Assembly: GCA_020161935.1 (NCBI GenBank)
Contig: JAIUNI010000005.1
Coordinates: 62,001-126,000 of the forward strand
Length of the DNA stretch: 64,000 nucleotides
Reading direction: 5' to 3'
Source of the DNA: Chloroflexota bacterium
Lineage (GTDB): Bacteria > Chloroflexota > Anaerolineae > Aggregatilineales > Phototrophicaceae
Below, in pieces: positions 16,664-24,383 of the stretch. Below the pieces are notes generated by a model, which saw only the letters and a list, made by a program, of their open reading frames with translations, made no database searches and had not been told where the DNA came from. Each line of letters starts with the position of its first letter. The stretch's first letter is position 1. The position numbers and the translations under genes were made by a program.

Positions 16664-18087
16664 TCATCCATCATTTCTTGTTCAGAGAACAGGAACCGGA
16701 ACCCTGACGGCGCGTTAACCGCTTGCCACGCCAGCGCCAGCGCGATTACGTAATCGTCATGTGCGCCCGTGCCAGCTTCATATGACCATGCCCCATTAGC
16801 GGTCTGCTTGGAAATAAACGCCAGCAGTTCGTGGCGCATTTCGGGGTCGTCAATCAACTTTAGCCCGCCTTCGTGCAACCCATAATGCAACCCCTGAATA
16901 AGGGGCGGTTTCGACTGCGGGGTCGTCTGAAACGGAGTCAGTTTGACAGGCGCGTATAATCCGCTTTCACCCGATTGCAGCAGCTCAATATTTGTCTTAC
17001 CCATGCTGTTTGCTTCGGCTAATACGGTGGCATCCCACTTGTGCGCCATAACTGCGATTTGCCGCCGCATTTCTTGCCACGGGAGTTTATTGATATGCAG
17101 GCGGTCAACCTGTTCGTTCGTAGTCGCATCTAAGACAACGCCAGCGGTATAGTCAACCGTTTGCGCGAAGTCAACGCCCATGACATAACGCCGCCCACTA
17201 ATCGGTTCGGCGTTAGTGGGCGCGGTAAACGCCTTGCTGACATCACCAAAATAGCCGCCGCCACTCGTTAAGAAACAGGTGCGCGGATCTTCTGGATACT
17301 CCTGAACAAACAGGTGTTTGAGTTCTTTTTGCTTGGTGCGCCGCCACTTGATTTGCTGTGCTGTAAGATTATGTTTCTTAGCCAGCACCGCCTCGTCATC
17401 GGTGTATCGGATAACCTCGCCGACTTCTAGCGGCAAGCAGTATTCAGGATTATCAAACCATGCAAAGAAATGCAGCTTCCACGAACTGTCACCGTCGAGT
17501 GCTTCCATGCACGCTTCATAGAACCACCCTTGAGCGCCGTTAGGGGTGCTCTCAGCCGCAACCCATAACGGGTTCCCCCCTTGCAAAGCAGAGGCGACAA
17601 TCGCCTGTGCATCAGGGTAGAATGCGACTTCGCTCATATGAATGAAGCGGTAACTACCGGCACGCCCTGCCGTCTTGCTCCCCGCCGTCGCAATCATGGC
17701 CTCACTGCCGTAACCGGGGTATGTGGTAATGCTGGCATTCGCTAATGCGCGTTCAGGACGAAAGCCGTCAGGTAGGTTACTATAGAACCGGTCAGCCATC
17801 CGCCGCATTTTCTGCGTGTTTACGTCGATGTCTGCGAGCGTCAACGTGCGGGCGGCACGGGTTACCGCATACCGGAACATTTCGCCCTGTATCGCGGTGC
17901 TAAACCCAATTTGCCGCGCCTTCAAGATCAAATCGCGTGAAGTTCGGTTTGCTAAATACTTCGCTTGCATGGGGTTATGCACAAGCGGGACAATGTGATC
18001 GCGCTTATCCATGACCTTGAGAAAATGTTTTGCAAATAGCGCGGGCGAACTGGCAACCTCACTAGGCGAAGGGGTCGTTGTTGTCAT
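16660..18087 (-). CDS. Terminase large subunit
   Basis: 475 residues. ATPase motifs: LILKARQIGFSTAIQ (Walker-A-like, about residue 55-68) and RFIHMSEVAFYPDA (Walker-B region). The nuclease domain begins at GVDFAQTVDYTAGVVLDAT (about 300), with a later acidic cluster GTGAHDDYVIALALAW typical of the RNase H-like nuclease. This motor packages phage DNA into the prohead. It overlaps the small subunit gene by 26 bases, suggesting translational coupling. Confidence 0.93.
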   Translation of the reverse strand: MTTTTPSPSEVASSPALFAKHFLKVMDKRDHIVPLVHNPMQAKYLANRTSRDLILKARQIGFSTAIQGEMFRYAVTRAARTLTLADIDVNTQKMRRMADRFYSNLPDGFRPERALANASITTYPGYGSEAMIATAGSKTAGRAGSYRFIHMSEVAFYPDAQAIVASALQGGNPLWVAAESTPNGAQGWFYEACMEALDGDSSWKLHFFAWFDNPEYCLPLEVGEVIRYTDDEAVLAKKHNLTAQQIKWRRTKQKELKHLFVQEYPEDPRTCFLTSGGGYFGDVSKAFTAPTNAEPISGRRYVMGVDFAQTVDYTAGVVLDATTNEQVDRLHINKLPWQEMRRQIAVMAHKWDATVLAEANSMGKTNIELLQSGESGLYAPVKLTPFQTTPQSKPPLIQGLHYGLHEGGLKLIDDPEMRHELLAFISKQTANGAWSYEAGTGAHDDYVIALALAWQAVNAPSGFRFLFSEQEMMDE

Positions 18088-18574
18088 CAGACGGCTTCAC
18101 CACATCTTCCCATCGGAGTGTCGTAGTCGTTTTAACTTCGCTTCTGTCAGTCAATAAACCATGAACACGCGCGATCTGAACGAGCGCGGCCTGAGCATCG
18201 TACAACTCAAATGTGTCAATGAATTGATGTGCTTTATTTTCGTTGTCGTATTTCACATCGAGCTTGAGTTTCTTGATGAGATTGCCGCGCGGGTGTCTCC
18301 CCAAGTTCTCGATAGTCAATCCTGCGAAGTCGCGCATATCCCCGCGAGCGTGGTCAGCAAGCCGTGCCAGTGTCTCTTTAGCTGACATCGCATACTCATC
18401 GAGCTTTGCATCAATCGCTGTCTTGATGTCAACATTTGTCAACAAACGGCTGCCTTGCTGCCGAGCAGTATCCGCAGAATACCCCGCCTCAATCGCCGCT
18501 TGTGTAGCATTAAAGCCGTTGGCTAAGTATGCGTTTATGAATGTCTGCTGCTTAGTCGTTAACTTCTCTGCCAT
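18062..18574 (-). CDS. Terminase small subunit
   Basis: 170 residues. The N-terminal KLTTKQQTFINAYLANGFNA...AAIEAGYSADTARQQGSRLL is the classic helix-turn-helix start of the terminase_2 small-subunit family (residues 3-50), followed by a helical oligomerisation region. It binds the packaging site on phage DNA and hands it to the large subunit encoded next. Confidence 0.92.
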   Translation of the reverse strand: MAEKLTTKQQTFINAYLANGFNATQAAIEAGYSADTARQQGSRLLTNVDIKTAIDAKLDEYAMSAKETLARLADHARGDMRDFAGLTIENLGRHPRGNLIKKLKLDVKYDNENKAHQFIDTFELYDAQAALVQIARVHGLLTDRSEVKTTTTLRWEDVVKPSDDNNDPFA

Positions 18575-18590
18575 ACTCGCCTACCTGCTA

Positions 18591-18692
18591 CTACTCACCT
18601 CGCCTACCGAACCACAGCGCAACCGCCATCACCGCAAACGCGACCACGAACGCCGCGAACCAAAACGACACGTTGTAAGGATCACTCGGCAT
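18591..18692 (-). CDS. Tiny single-helix membrane protein before terminase
   Basis: 33 codons: MPSDPYNVSFWF, then one hydrophobic helix rich in Ala/Val/Phe, ending in FGRRGE. The positive-inside end predicts an outside N-terminus. A very strong purine tract (A8G8) forms the ribosome site, and the stop lies 16 bases before the small terminase start. Its size and topology would suit a holin- or regulator-like membrane peptide, but no family can be named. Confidence 0.5.
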   Translation of the reverse strand: MPSDPYNVSFWFAAFVVAFAVMAVALWFGRRGE

Positions 18693-18697
18693 GATAA

Positions 18698-18713
18698 CCC
18701 CCCCCTTTTTTTT
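18698..18713 (-). repeat. A8G8 homopolymer pair in the ribosome-binding region
   Basis: Eight C then eight T on the + strand (A8G8 in the mRNA), 5 bases from the ATG at 18692. Length changes by slippage would change Shine-Dalgarno strength and spacing. Confidence 0.6.
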
Positions 18714-18755
18714 GCTAGAGTATATCACCCGATGGCGACCGGCGGTGCGAACGGC

Positions 18756-19037
18756 TTACTGCTGTCGCACTTGAATGATAAGCGACCGGTCATCCGTCTT
18801 GCCGAGGCTGGTGACAATCCGGTTCGTCACCGTGTAATTCCGTTTATCCGTGCCACCGCTTAACCACACCGTCGCAACGGTATCGGTTTTAGACGAGCTG
18901 TCGACCGTGATGCCCGTGTCAGCTATCCATGTCGATGTGCTGATGGTTTCGCCATCCTCAAGCCAGTCTGCCCATGTGACCCCGTATGGTTTAACCGCAT
19001 CGGGGTCTTTAATCATGATTTGGGTATTTGTCGCCAT
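18756..19037 (-). CDS. Phage adaptor-like beta protein
   Basis: 93 residues: KPYGVTWADWLEDGETISTSTW...VATVWLSGGTDKRNYTVTNRIVTSLGKTDDRSLIIQVR. This Ig-like pattern (WADWL.DGE.I..STW, then TVTNRI.TS.GRTDDRS) is common in small phage proteins encoded beside terminase or fibre genes. Probably an adaptor or neck-associated component; function inferred. Confidence 0.6.
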   Translation of the reverse strand: MATNTQIMIKDPDAVKPYGVTWADWLEDGETISTSTWIADTGITVDSSSKTDTVATVWLSGGTDKRNYTVTNRIVTSLGKTDDRSLIIQVRQQ

Positions 19038-19049
19038 GCCCTCACCTCA

Positions 19050-19466
19050 TTAACGGGTAAAGGTTGCAAGCCCTGAAGCGTTGAATTGCAAGGTGATATT
19101 GCCCCCATTCGGGGTTACGGCGCTCGACAATTCCAAGTAGTACAGCAGTTGGCTTGTCGCCTCACTACCGCTGTCCTTGTAAATAACAACCGCTTCCGAC
19201 TGGTCACCGCTGACACTGGTCAGCGTTAGGTCGGCGGCGTCCACCGTAATCACATTCGTGCTGATCGTGGTCGTCTTGCTGGCGAGGGTGCCGGTACCGT
19301 TGGTTGCCCGTGCGCCGCTTGGTACGTCATCGAGGAAGTCATGGGTGGTCAGGTTGACCGTGTAGTCGGCGGCATCCACCAACACTGCCTTAATGGTATC
19401 CGCCAAAAAGTCAACATCCCCGTCAAGGATCGCTTTAATGCCTGTGCTATACGCGCCTGATGCCAT
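19050..19466 (-). CDS. Fibre-region beta protein
   Basis: 138 residues, overlapping the preceding gene by 1 base. FLADTIKAVLVDAADYTVNLTTHDFLDDVPSGAR, then repeated Thr/Ser/Val strands. Such small beta proteins accompany tail fibre or head-adaptor genes in many siphoviruses. No enzymatic motif. Confidence 0.6.
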   Translation of the reverse strand: MASGAYSTGIKAILDGDVDFLADTIKAVLVDAADYTVNLTTHDFLDDVPSGARATNGTGTLASKTTTISTNVITVDAADLTLTSVSGDQSEAVVIYKDSGSEATSQLLYYLELSSAVTPNGGNITLQFNASGLATFTR

Positions 19467-19708
19467 TATTCACCATCCCCTAAAACTTCACTCGACACTT
19501 GGGCAACATCAACACCGACATGCTGTGCAAGCGCGGCGATTTCTGCGGCTGAGAAACTTGCAATCTTGGCTTGGACGCTCAGGCTTGCAATCTTACGGCT
19601 TAAGACTTCGTTGATCGTGCGCTGCTCCTGTTGAATAGCGGCGCGTTCACTGGACAGCCGAATGTTTTCCGCTTCCAATGCCTCGATGCTCATCTGTTCG
19701 TAGTCCAT
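19466..19708 (-). CDS. Small coiled-coil protein
   Basis: 80 residues. Residues 5-48 are a continuous predicted coiled coil (MSIEALEAENIRLSSERAAI...), followed by AAEIAALAQHVGVDVAQVSSE. It is 12 bases downstream of the 990-residue fibre-like gene, so it may be its chaperone or trimerisation partner (inference). Confidence 0.55.
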   Translation of the reverse strand: MDYEQMSIEALEAENIRLSSERAAIQQEQRTINEVLSRKIASLSVQAKIASFSAAEIAALAQHVGVDVAQVSSEVLGDGE

Positions 19709-19720
19709 GTGGCTATCCTT

Positions 19721-22693
19721 TTATGCTGCAAAATAACGATCTTCGGCAGGCACGGCGTAATACCTGTTTTCGGCAGGCACAATATAGAACCGCTGTTCAG
19801 CCGGTACAGTGTAGGTATCCTCATCCGAGGCGCGGGGTAAGTCAGCGGGATACACGGTCACGAGCACCATAGCACGGTCAATACTCACGGTCTGCGAGAT
19901 ACCCGCGTCTGCTGCATCATACGCGGCGATTAAGACCACCGCATAACCGACACCGATACTCACCCCGCCGGGGCTTGCCCCAACGTTGTAAGCGGCAGTC
20001 ACCACAGCCGCAACATCGACCGCTGCATTAATCCCGCCGGGTTGCGCGGTGACATCGTAAGCGCTAATCGTAACCGCCGCTGCATTCACGCTAGCGGTCG
20101 TGCCACCGAGTAAAGCGCTTAGGTCATAAGCCGCAATCTCAACGGCGGCAAACCCAACCGCCGCATTCACCGCGCCCGCTTGGGAAGTCGCGTCATAACC
20201 GGCGATGGTAACCGCCGAGACATTCACACCGACGTTCACGCCCCCCGGTGTCGCGCTGCTATCGTAAGCCGCGACGGTCACCGCAGCCGTATCGACGCTG
20301 GCAACCGACCCACCAAGTACCGAGTCGGTATCGTAAGCGGTAATGCTCACGCCCGTTACATCCACATCGGCACTAATTGCCCCCGGTGCTGCCGTTGGGT
20401 TATTTGCCGTGATGCTAACCCCCGCGCTGTCGACAGCGGTGTTCACGCCGCCAACGGTGGTCGCCACGTCAAACGCTGCAACGCCGATGTCGGTGCTGTC
20501 AACGCTTGCCGTAACCGCGCCGACACTTGTTGCAGTATCATAGGCACTGATACTCACGTTGGTGGTATCGACCGCTGCATTAATCCCGCCGGGGCTTGCC
20601 GTGGGGTCGTATGCGGTAATCGTGACCGCAGACACGTTTACTGCCGCGTTGACACCCCCCGGTGATGCCGTTGGATCGTAAGCGTTCACGGTAACCGCTG
20701 CGACACCAACCCCCACCGTTTGATGCGCGATCACCGCATAAGCAGCGATGGCAACATCAGTCGTTCCAACGGGCGCATTCACCGCGCCGGGGCTTGCGGT
20801 CAGGTTATAAGCCGCAATTGTGACCGCAGAAGTGTTCACACCGGCATTCTGGTCACCACTCGCCGCAATCGTGATCGTCGGCGTTTGGCTGTACGCATCC
20901 AGCGCCACGCCCGCCGCTGTCAGCCGGAAGTCGTAATCGTCCTCCGGTATCGCGGCAATCGACACGAGGCTAAATTCCACCTCGGTATAAAAATCCGCCG
21001 CGATGTCGACGCTAATCGGGTTCGTGTCATCGCTGATCGCCCCCGCCGTAAAGTCGCCGGACTTCCCGCTGGGAGCCGTCAACTGTGCCGTTGTCGCGGT
21101 TGCCGCGCTGCCTGCGATATTCGCCGAAGCCGACAGCAGGAATAGCTCGGTGGGCGGTGGTTCCGGTTTCAGCGCAATCGTCAGATACGCATTAATGCTG
21201 CTCGTGACTGTCGCGCTCGTCGTGCCGGTGCTGCCCGCCGTCGCCATGACACCCGTCACGACCGCGATACCGCCGCCGTTGCCCTGCGTCGTGCCGCTGT
21301 CCGACCGTTCGGTGAGGCTGCTCAGGTTGCCATTCGATTGTGCTGACCATGCCGCTGATGCGCTGTCGTTATCCCGCGCGGCTGCCAGTACAATCAGGCA
21401 TTGGTCAATCGTGGTTGTAACCGCAGGCAGGGTTGATGACGTGCTCGCGCTGGCTTTTTGCGACGCGGCGGTCACATCCCACGGATCGCCTGTTTTGATA
21501 CACCCGCGAAACGTAATGATGCGGGCGTAGGCGTGGTTGCCGGGGTCGGTGACAACCGGCGCTGCCATGCTGGTCGACGTGGCACGGCACCAGTACACCG
21601 ACAATCGCGTACCGTTGGTGGTCGTGCCGGTGCTCGATGGCGAGTTCGTGACCGCCACAAAGCCCGATGCCGTGCCAAGACTCGCCGCCTCACCGCCGCA
21701 GCTTTCGATAAACAGGAGGGCGATGTCATCGACTTCATGCGTCGGCCACGTCGGTGTCACGTTGCCAATACCGCTGACTTCCGTCCCTAACGCCTGAAAC
21801 GTGGGCGCGGTTGCGGGGGGCTGTGCGGTGACTGCCTTTTGCCAGACACCCGACCCCTGCACACTGTATTCAAGCTGCAAGTCCTGCGACGCTGGATCAC
21901 CATCCGCGTCCACCTGCAACCGCAGGCGAAACGCATCTTCCGGCGCGGCAGTGTCGACTGTATTTTCAGACTGTCGCCATGTCGCCGTGCTTTCGCTGCC
22001 GTCGTCATCACGGAACCGATAAGCCGACTGTGTAACCGTCACCGCAACCGGTGGTACAGGATTGCTCCCGCCGTCCGAGAGCGTCCCCGTCACCGACATA
22101 TTTAGGCCGTTGCCGCTGCTGTCCGTGCCTGCGGAAGCCGCTGCTGCGAGTGCGTAGAATGCCACGAGGTCGGCGGTGTTAACCGGCGTTGTTGACCGGT
22201 ACTGCGCATCCACCTCAGTCGCGTCAAATGTTTTATTCCAGAAGCCGACGTATGCGCCTTCACCGTTGAAGAAGTCGCTGTACACATCGTTGCCGATAAA
22301 CCACCGCTTGTCGGTGGAGGTTGACGGCGTGTGCGAGTGCGAAGCCGTTGCGGTGTTAAGTGTCCCGCCCGCCTCCGTCCCCCAATAGAACGTAAGCCCG
22401 CTGTTGCTGCGGGTCGCCATAAAGAAGAACCACACGTCAACCGTCATGGTCGGCCCCGTGCCGTTGGTTTCGTCACCGCCTACGAGGTCGTAGTAGTTCG
22501 CTGTATCGCCGCCGCTGTCGGTTTCGATAAAATATTCCGCGCCGGAACCGTTGTTCGACCAGTACGCCATCGTCGCCCAGTTGCCGGTATCGACCTTGCG
22601 CTTGAACCAGCCTCCAAAACTCACCGTCGAAATCACGTTCCCGACGTTGGCTGTCAGCGATAAGTAATTGCTCGGCGAAAAGCGAACAGCCAT
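19721..22693 (-). CDS. Large repeat-rich fibre-like virion protein with lectin-like N-terminus
   Basis: 990 residues. Residues 1-200 resemble a LamG/concanavalin-like jelly roll (GGWFKRKVDTGNWATMAYW, YVGFWNKTFDATEVDAQYR, LVAFYAL...DSSGNGLNMSVTG). Residues 280-500 form a second Thr/Ser-rich beta domain. From about 610 to 950 lie some 14 copies of a 22-24-residue repeat (GVNAAVxVSAVTITAYDPTASPG type). The C-terminus is a 9-10-residue tandem (TVPAEQRFYI, VPAENRYYA, VPAEDRYFA). It is the first late gene, before terminase, an unusual place for a fibre gene. Likely binds host glycans (inference). Confidence 0.7.
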   Translation of the reverse strand: MAVRFSPSNYLSLTANVGNVISTVSFGGWFKRKVDTGNWATMAYWSNNGSGAEYFIETDSGGDTANYYDLVGGDETNGTGPTMTVDVWFFFMATRSNSGLTFYWGTEAGGTLNTATASHSHTPSTSTDKRWFIGNDVYSDFFNGEGAYVGFWNKTFDATEVDAQYRSTTPVNTADLVAFYALAAAASAGTDSSGNGLNMSVTGTLSDGGSNPVPPVAVTVTQSAYRFRDDDGSESTATWRQSENTVDTAAPEDAFRLRLQVDADGDPASQDLQLEYSVQGSGVWQKAVTAQPPATAPTFQALGTEVSGIGNVTPTWPTHEVDDIALLFIESCGGEAASLGTASGFVAVTNSPSSTGTTTNGTRLSVYWCRATSTSMAAPVVTDPGNHAYARIITFRGCIKTGDPWDVTAASQKASASTSSTLPAVTTTIDQCLIVLAAARDNDSASAAWSAQSNGNLSSLTERSDSGTTQGNGGGIAVVTGVMATAGSTGTTSATVTSSINAYLTIALKPEPPPTELFLLSASANIAGSAATATTAQLTAPSGKSGDFTAGAISDDTNPISVDIAADFYTEVEFSLVSIAAIPEDDYDFRLTAAGVALDAYSQTPTITIAASGDQNAGVNTSAVTIAAYNLTASPGAVNAPVGTTDVAIAAYAVIAHQTVGVGVAAVTVNAYDPTASPGGVNAAVNVSAVTITAYDPTASPGGINAAVDTTNVSISAYDTATSVGAVTASVDSTDIGVAAFDVATTVGGVNTAVDSAGVSITANNPTAAPGAISADVDVTGVSITAYDTDSVLGGSVASVDTAAVTVAAYDSSATPGGVNVGVNVSAVTIAGYDATSQAGAVNAAVGFAAVEIAAYDLSALLGGTTASVNAAAVTISAYDVTAQPGGINAAVDVAAVVTAAYNVGASPGGVSIGVGYAVVLIAAYDAADAGISQTVSIDRAMVLVTVYPADLPRASDEDTYTVPAEQRFYIVPAENRYYAVPAEDRYFAA
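19905..20860 (-). repeat. Diverged 66-72-bp coding repeats in the fibre-like gene
   Basis: About 14 imperfect copies, read on the - strand as G(V/A)N(A/T)AV-(T/S)AVTI(A/T)AYD-TASPG. Third codon positions vary freely, so the repeat is kept at protein level. Expected structure: stacked beta-strands of a fibre shaft or cell-surface-like solenoid. Confidence 0.75.
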
Positions 22694-22741
22694 GAGCCAG
22701 TTGCCCTGTTAGACTTGCTAGATGTGTATCAACTGTGGGAA

Positions 22742-22770
22742 ACAAAAAGAGCGCCCGTTATGGAGCGCTC
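22742..22770 (-). terminator. Intrinsic terminator of the late leader RNA
   Basis: Stem GAGCGC/GCGCTC (extendable by CC/GG), followed on the - strand by T5GTTT. It lies about 50 bases before the first late gene and would stop transcription from the promoter at 23063-23090. Confidence 0.75.
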
Positions 22771-23056
22771 ATATTCTTGGGCGTAGTGCCCGCCTAGCTA
22801 TTTGTGTATCCGCCAGTGGCTAGGCTGCGGATTGTGAGCAATTGGGGGCATTACGCCTCTCAGCCTCATGTCCCCTTTTGAGCGATTTTTACTGCAATCT
22901 TATATCGCAGCTAGGGAAACGTCCTATGGACACACCGCGCTACCCCTAAATGGTATGTGCCGCCGTCACCAACGACGGTGACTGTTCGCCGTTTCTGACG
23001 AATGCGATCCTCTCGGCGGCGGCATGAGTCAAAATGGGCAAACGTTACTTTGCCCT
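22742..23056 (-). ncRNA. Structured non-coding RNA / late leader candidate (about 315 nt)
   Basis: The 409-base gap between the HNH gene and the 990-residue gene has no plausible ORF on -, but has a near-consensus promoter, a terminator and dense base-pairing. Seen by eye: GGGCAAA/TTTGCCC hairpin (loop 6) at the 5' end; TGCCGCC/GGCGGCA enclosing two hairpins (CGCCG/CGGCG and GTCACC/GGTGAC) as a three-way junction; a long-range CCTAGCT/AGCTAGG helix enclosing AGGCTG/CAGCCT and GCGAT/ATCGC; GGGC/GCCC before the terminator. Not recognised as tmRNA, RNase P, SRP or group I intron. Position recalls the lambda 6S late leader. Confidence 0.6.
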
Positions 23057-23062
23057 ACTTTC

Positions 23063-23090
23063 TTTATACCATGTGTTCTGCCGGTGTCAA
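23063..23090 (-). promoter_or_regulatory. Strong sigma70-type promoter of the late leader
   Basis: On the - strand TTGACA (23085-23090), 16-base spacer, TATAAA (23063-23068), giving a start near 23056. It sits just beyond the 3' end of the HNH gene and points to the ncRNA and late genes. Confidence 0.75.
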
Positions 23091-23102
23091 GCATTTGTCC
23101 GC

Positions 23103-23633
23103 TTACGCTGTTTCATCTAACCTTTTCATCATATGAAAAATGTGGTGGCAATCAGCGCATAAGACAGTTAAATCCTCCATCATCTCATATCCAAAATGCT
23201 CATAAGTTCGGTGATGGATTTGGATGTTCTTATCAGAATTACACAGGGCACATTTAGAGTCTATAATCAAAGCACGTTTCCTAATGCGTTGCCAATGAGC
23301 GCTTTTTAAATAATAACGATAGGGCTTTTTGCCAAATTTCTGCTTCACAATTCGCTTCAACCATACATCCCACAGGTTAATACACTCAACCACAAAAAGA
23401 GGTGTAAGTGCGTTGTATTTATTCTGGTCGCGAATGAAATCCATAAGAGATACATAGTCTGGGAAGTTTCTATTTGCTTGAAAGTAATCCCAAATCGCAA
23501 CGGACAAGGCGATTATTTGTGGGTCTCTGGACTTCAATGTATCCATATTGTAATCAATTACGTTTAGCGCCATATCTTGACTAAACAAGATGGCTCCCAA
23601 GATTGATTTTTCTTCGACATTATTTAGAAACAT
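23103..23633 (-). CDS. DnaB-N-like domain fused to HNH endonuclease
   Basis: 176 residues. Residues 1-95 (NNVEEKSILGAILFSQDM...IIALSVAIWDYFQANRNFPDYVSLMDFI) read like the N-terminal helical domain of replicative DnaB helicases, where E..ILGAIL is the hallmark; no helicase ATPase follows. Residues 110-170 are an HNH nuclease: WQRIRKRALIIDSKCALCNSDKNIQIHHRTYEHFGYE...DLTVLCADCHHIFH. It is AT-rich, close to the late promoter. The DnaB-like part may tether the nuclease to a replisome protein. The DnaB resemblance is by eye only. Confidence 0.7.
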   Translation of the reverse strand: MFLNNVEEKSILGAILFSQDMALNVIDYNMDTLKSRDPQIIALSVAIWDYFQANRNFPDYVSLMDFIRDQNKYNALTPLFVVECINLWDVWLKRIVKQKFGKKPYRYYLKSAHWQRIRKRALIIDSKCALCNSDKNIQIHHRTYEHFGYEMMEDLTVLCADCHHIFHMMKRLDETA

Positions 23634-23646
23634 CTACTAATCCCCC

Positions 23647-23674
23647 TTGTTTTTCCTTCAGACTGTGCTACAAT
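23647..23674 (+). promoter_or_regulatory. Promoter of the pentamer-repeat unit
   Basis: TTGTTT (23647-23652), 16-base spacer, TACAAT (23669-23674) on +; predicted start about 23681. The -10 matches 5 of 6 consensus bases, the -35 only 3. Confidence 0.4.
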
Positions 23675-23686
23675 TATTGGTATTGA

Positions 23687-23766
23687 GGTTAGGTTCGGCT
23701 TGGTGAGTTTGGGTATGACACGGCACGGTATGCTTAGGTGCGGTCGGATGAGGTAGGATGAGGCAA
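23687..23766 (+). repeat. Sixteen phased GNYNN pentamers
   Basis: Read in fives from 23687, all 16 units begin with G, all have C or T at position 3, and 11 of 16 have GG at positions 1-2 (GGTTA GGTTC GGCTT and so on). Positions 4-5 vary. The constraint is on the 5-base phase, not on identical copies. Confidence 0.85.
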
Positions 23767-23795
23767 AGCGGGTGTAACAACCCGCTTTTTGTTTT
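23765..23795 (+). terminator. Intrinsic terminator after the pentamer tract
   Basis: AAAGCGGGT-GTAAC-AACCCGCTTT hairpin followed by TTTTTGTTTT on +; no T tract on -. It therefore serves + strand transcription. Confidence 0.8.
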
Positions 23796-23802
23796 CCCCA
23801 TA

Positions 23803-24318
23803 TTACGCCGCTTTCCATACTGTCCGCTGTTCTTTATCTCTACAACTCTTACAGGCATAAGCCAACCCATCAACGCTATATTTTACTTTCGGGAATTGGT
23901 CGGGTGACTTAAAATGCTGGCAAGATATACACCAGTGTAAAATTCTGCCGGGGTCTTGTCTGTAAACCGGATCTTCAGAGTCGAACTTGTACAAGCCGAG
24001 CGCGTGCGCAATCGCAAGCTGTTCGGTTGGTCGAAGCACCACCGACGCTTGAGCGTACAGCACGCCGCCCTTTGTTGACCGCTTCGACGAATAGTTTGCG
24101 AACGGGCTGAGTATGGTTGCCGTCAGTTCGTCCAAACTATCATACAACTGCGCTCGCTCAAATGGCCTGTACGCTGCCCACGCTGCTCGTTTACGCTCGG
24201 TAGCGACCTTGTTGGCACGTTCATACGTTGACAGGCTGGAAAGCGCCTTAAATCGCTTTTTGAAACTTTCCACGTTGATACTGAGAGGCTGTAACACCTC
24301 CCCCGTTTTTTGAACCAT
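23803..24318 (-). CDS. Zinc-binding phage protein of unknown function
   Basis: 171 residues. The C-terminal 50 residues hold two CxxC pairs (CISCQHFKSPDQFPKVKYSVDGLAYACKSCRDKEQRT), a treble-clef-like finger often found in phage HNH-related or regulatory proteins. No HNH histidines follow, so nuclease activity is not supported. The N-terminus is helical and basic. It sits between the early-operon terminator and the pentamer unit, so it is a candidate late or middle regulator (inference). Confidence 0.6.
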   Translation of the reverse strand: MVQKTGEVLQPLSINVESFKKRFKALSSLSTYERANKVATERKRAAWAAYRPFERAQLYDSLDELTATILSPFANYSSKRSTKGGVLYAQASVVLRPTEQLAIAHALGLYKFDSEDPVYRQDPGRILHWCISCQHFKSPDQFPKVKYSVDGLAYACKSCRDKEQRTVWKAA

Positions 24319-24383
24319 GTTGCTTGCATCCCTCTTTTACAGTAGACTATAGGCGTGCAATCGTTTGCGTAACGTGTCGTAAA

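Larger units (their letters stand above)
23681..23795 (+). ncRNA. Candidate small RNA: pentamer-repeat tract plus terminator
   Basis: Promoter, 80 bases of exactly phased pentamers, then a canonical terminator, all within 150 bases and on the strand opposite to the flanking genes. No ORF with a ribosome site lies on +. A transcript of about 110 nt is predicted: a G-rich repetitive body with a 3' hairpin. It is antisense to no phage gene. Function unknown; see findings. Confidence 0.45.

Noticed and set aside
20180..20665. + strand ORF of 161 codons opposite the fibre repeats, and other long + ORFs such as 33364-34326 and 49139-49816
   Set aside because: Antisense shadows of strong - strand genes; no ribosome site, family motif or matching neighbours.
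19905..20860. Regular DNA repeats as a CRISPR or integron-like array
   Set aside because: The period of 66-72 bases is conserved at protein level only and lies in one long ORF.
22742..23056. Group I intron, tmRNA, RNase P or SRP RNA
   Set aside because: Searched by eye for the conserved P/Q/R/S elements, tag ORF, P4 or helix-8 motifs; none is present. The nearby HNH gene alone is not evidence for an intron.
23624..23873. Two - strand ORFs of 64 and 71 codons across the pentamer tract
   Set aside because: They overlap each other and the end of the zinc-binding gene, lack ribosome sites, and their His/Pro-rich sequence merely reflects the repeat.
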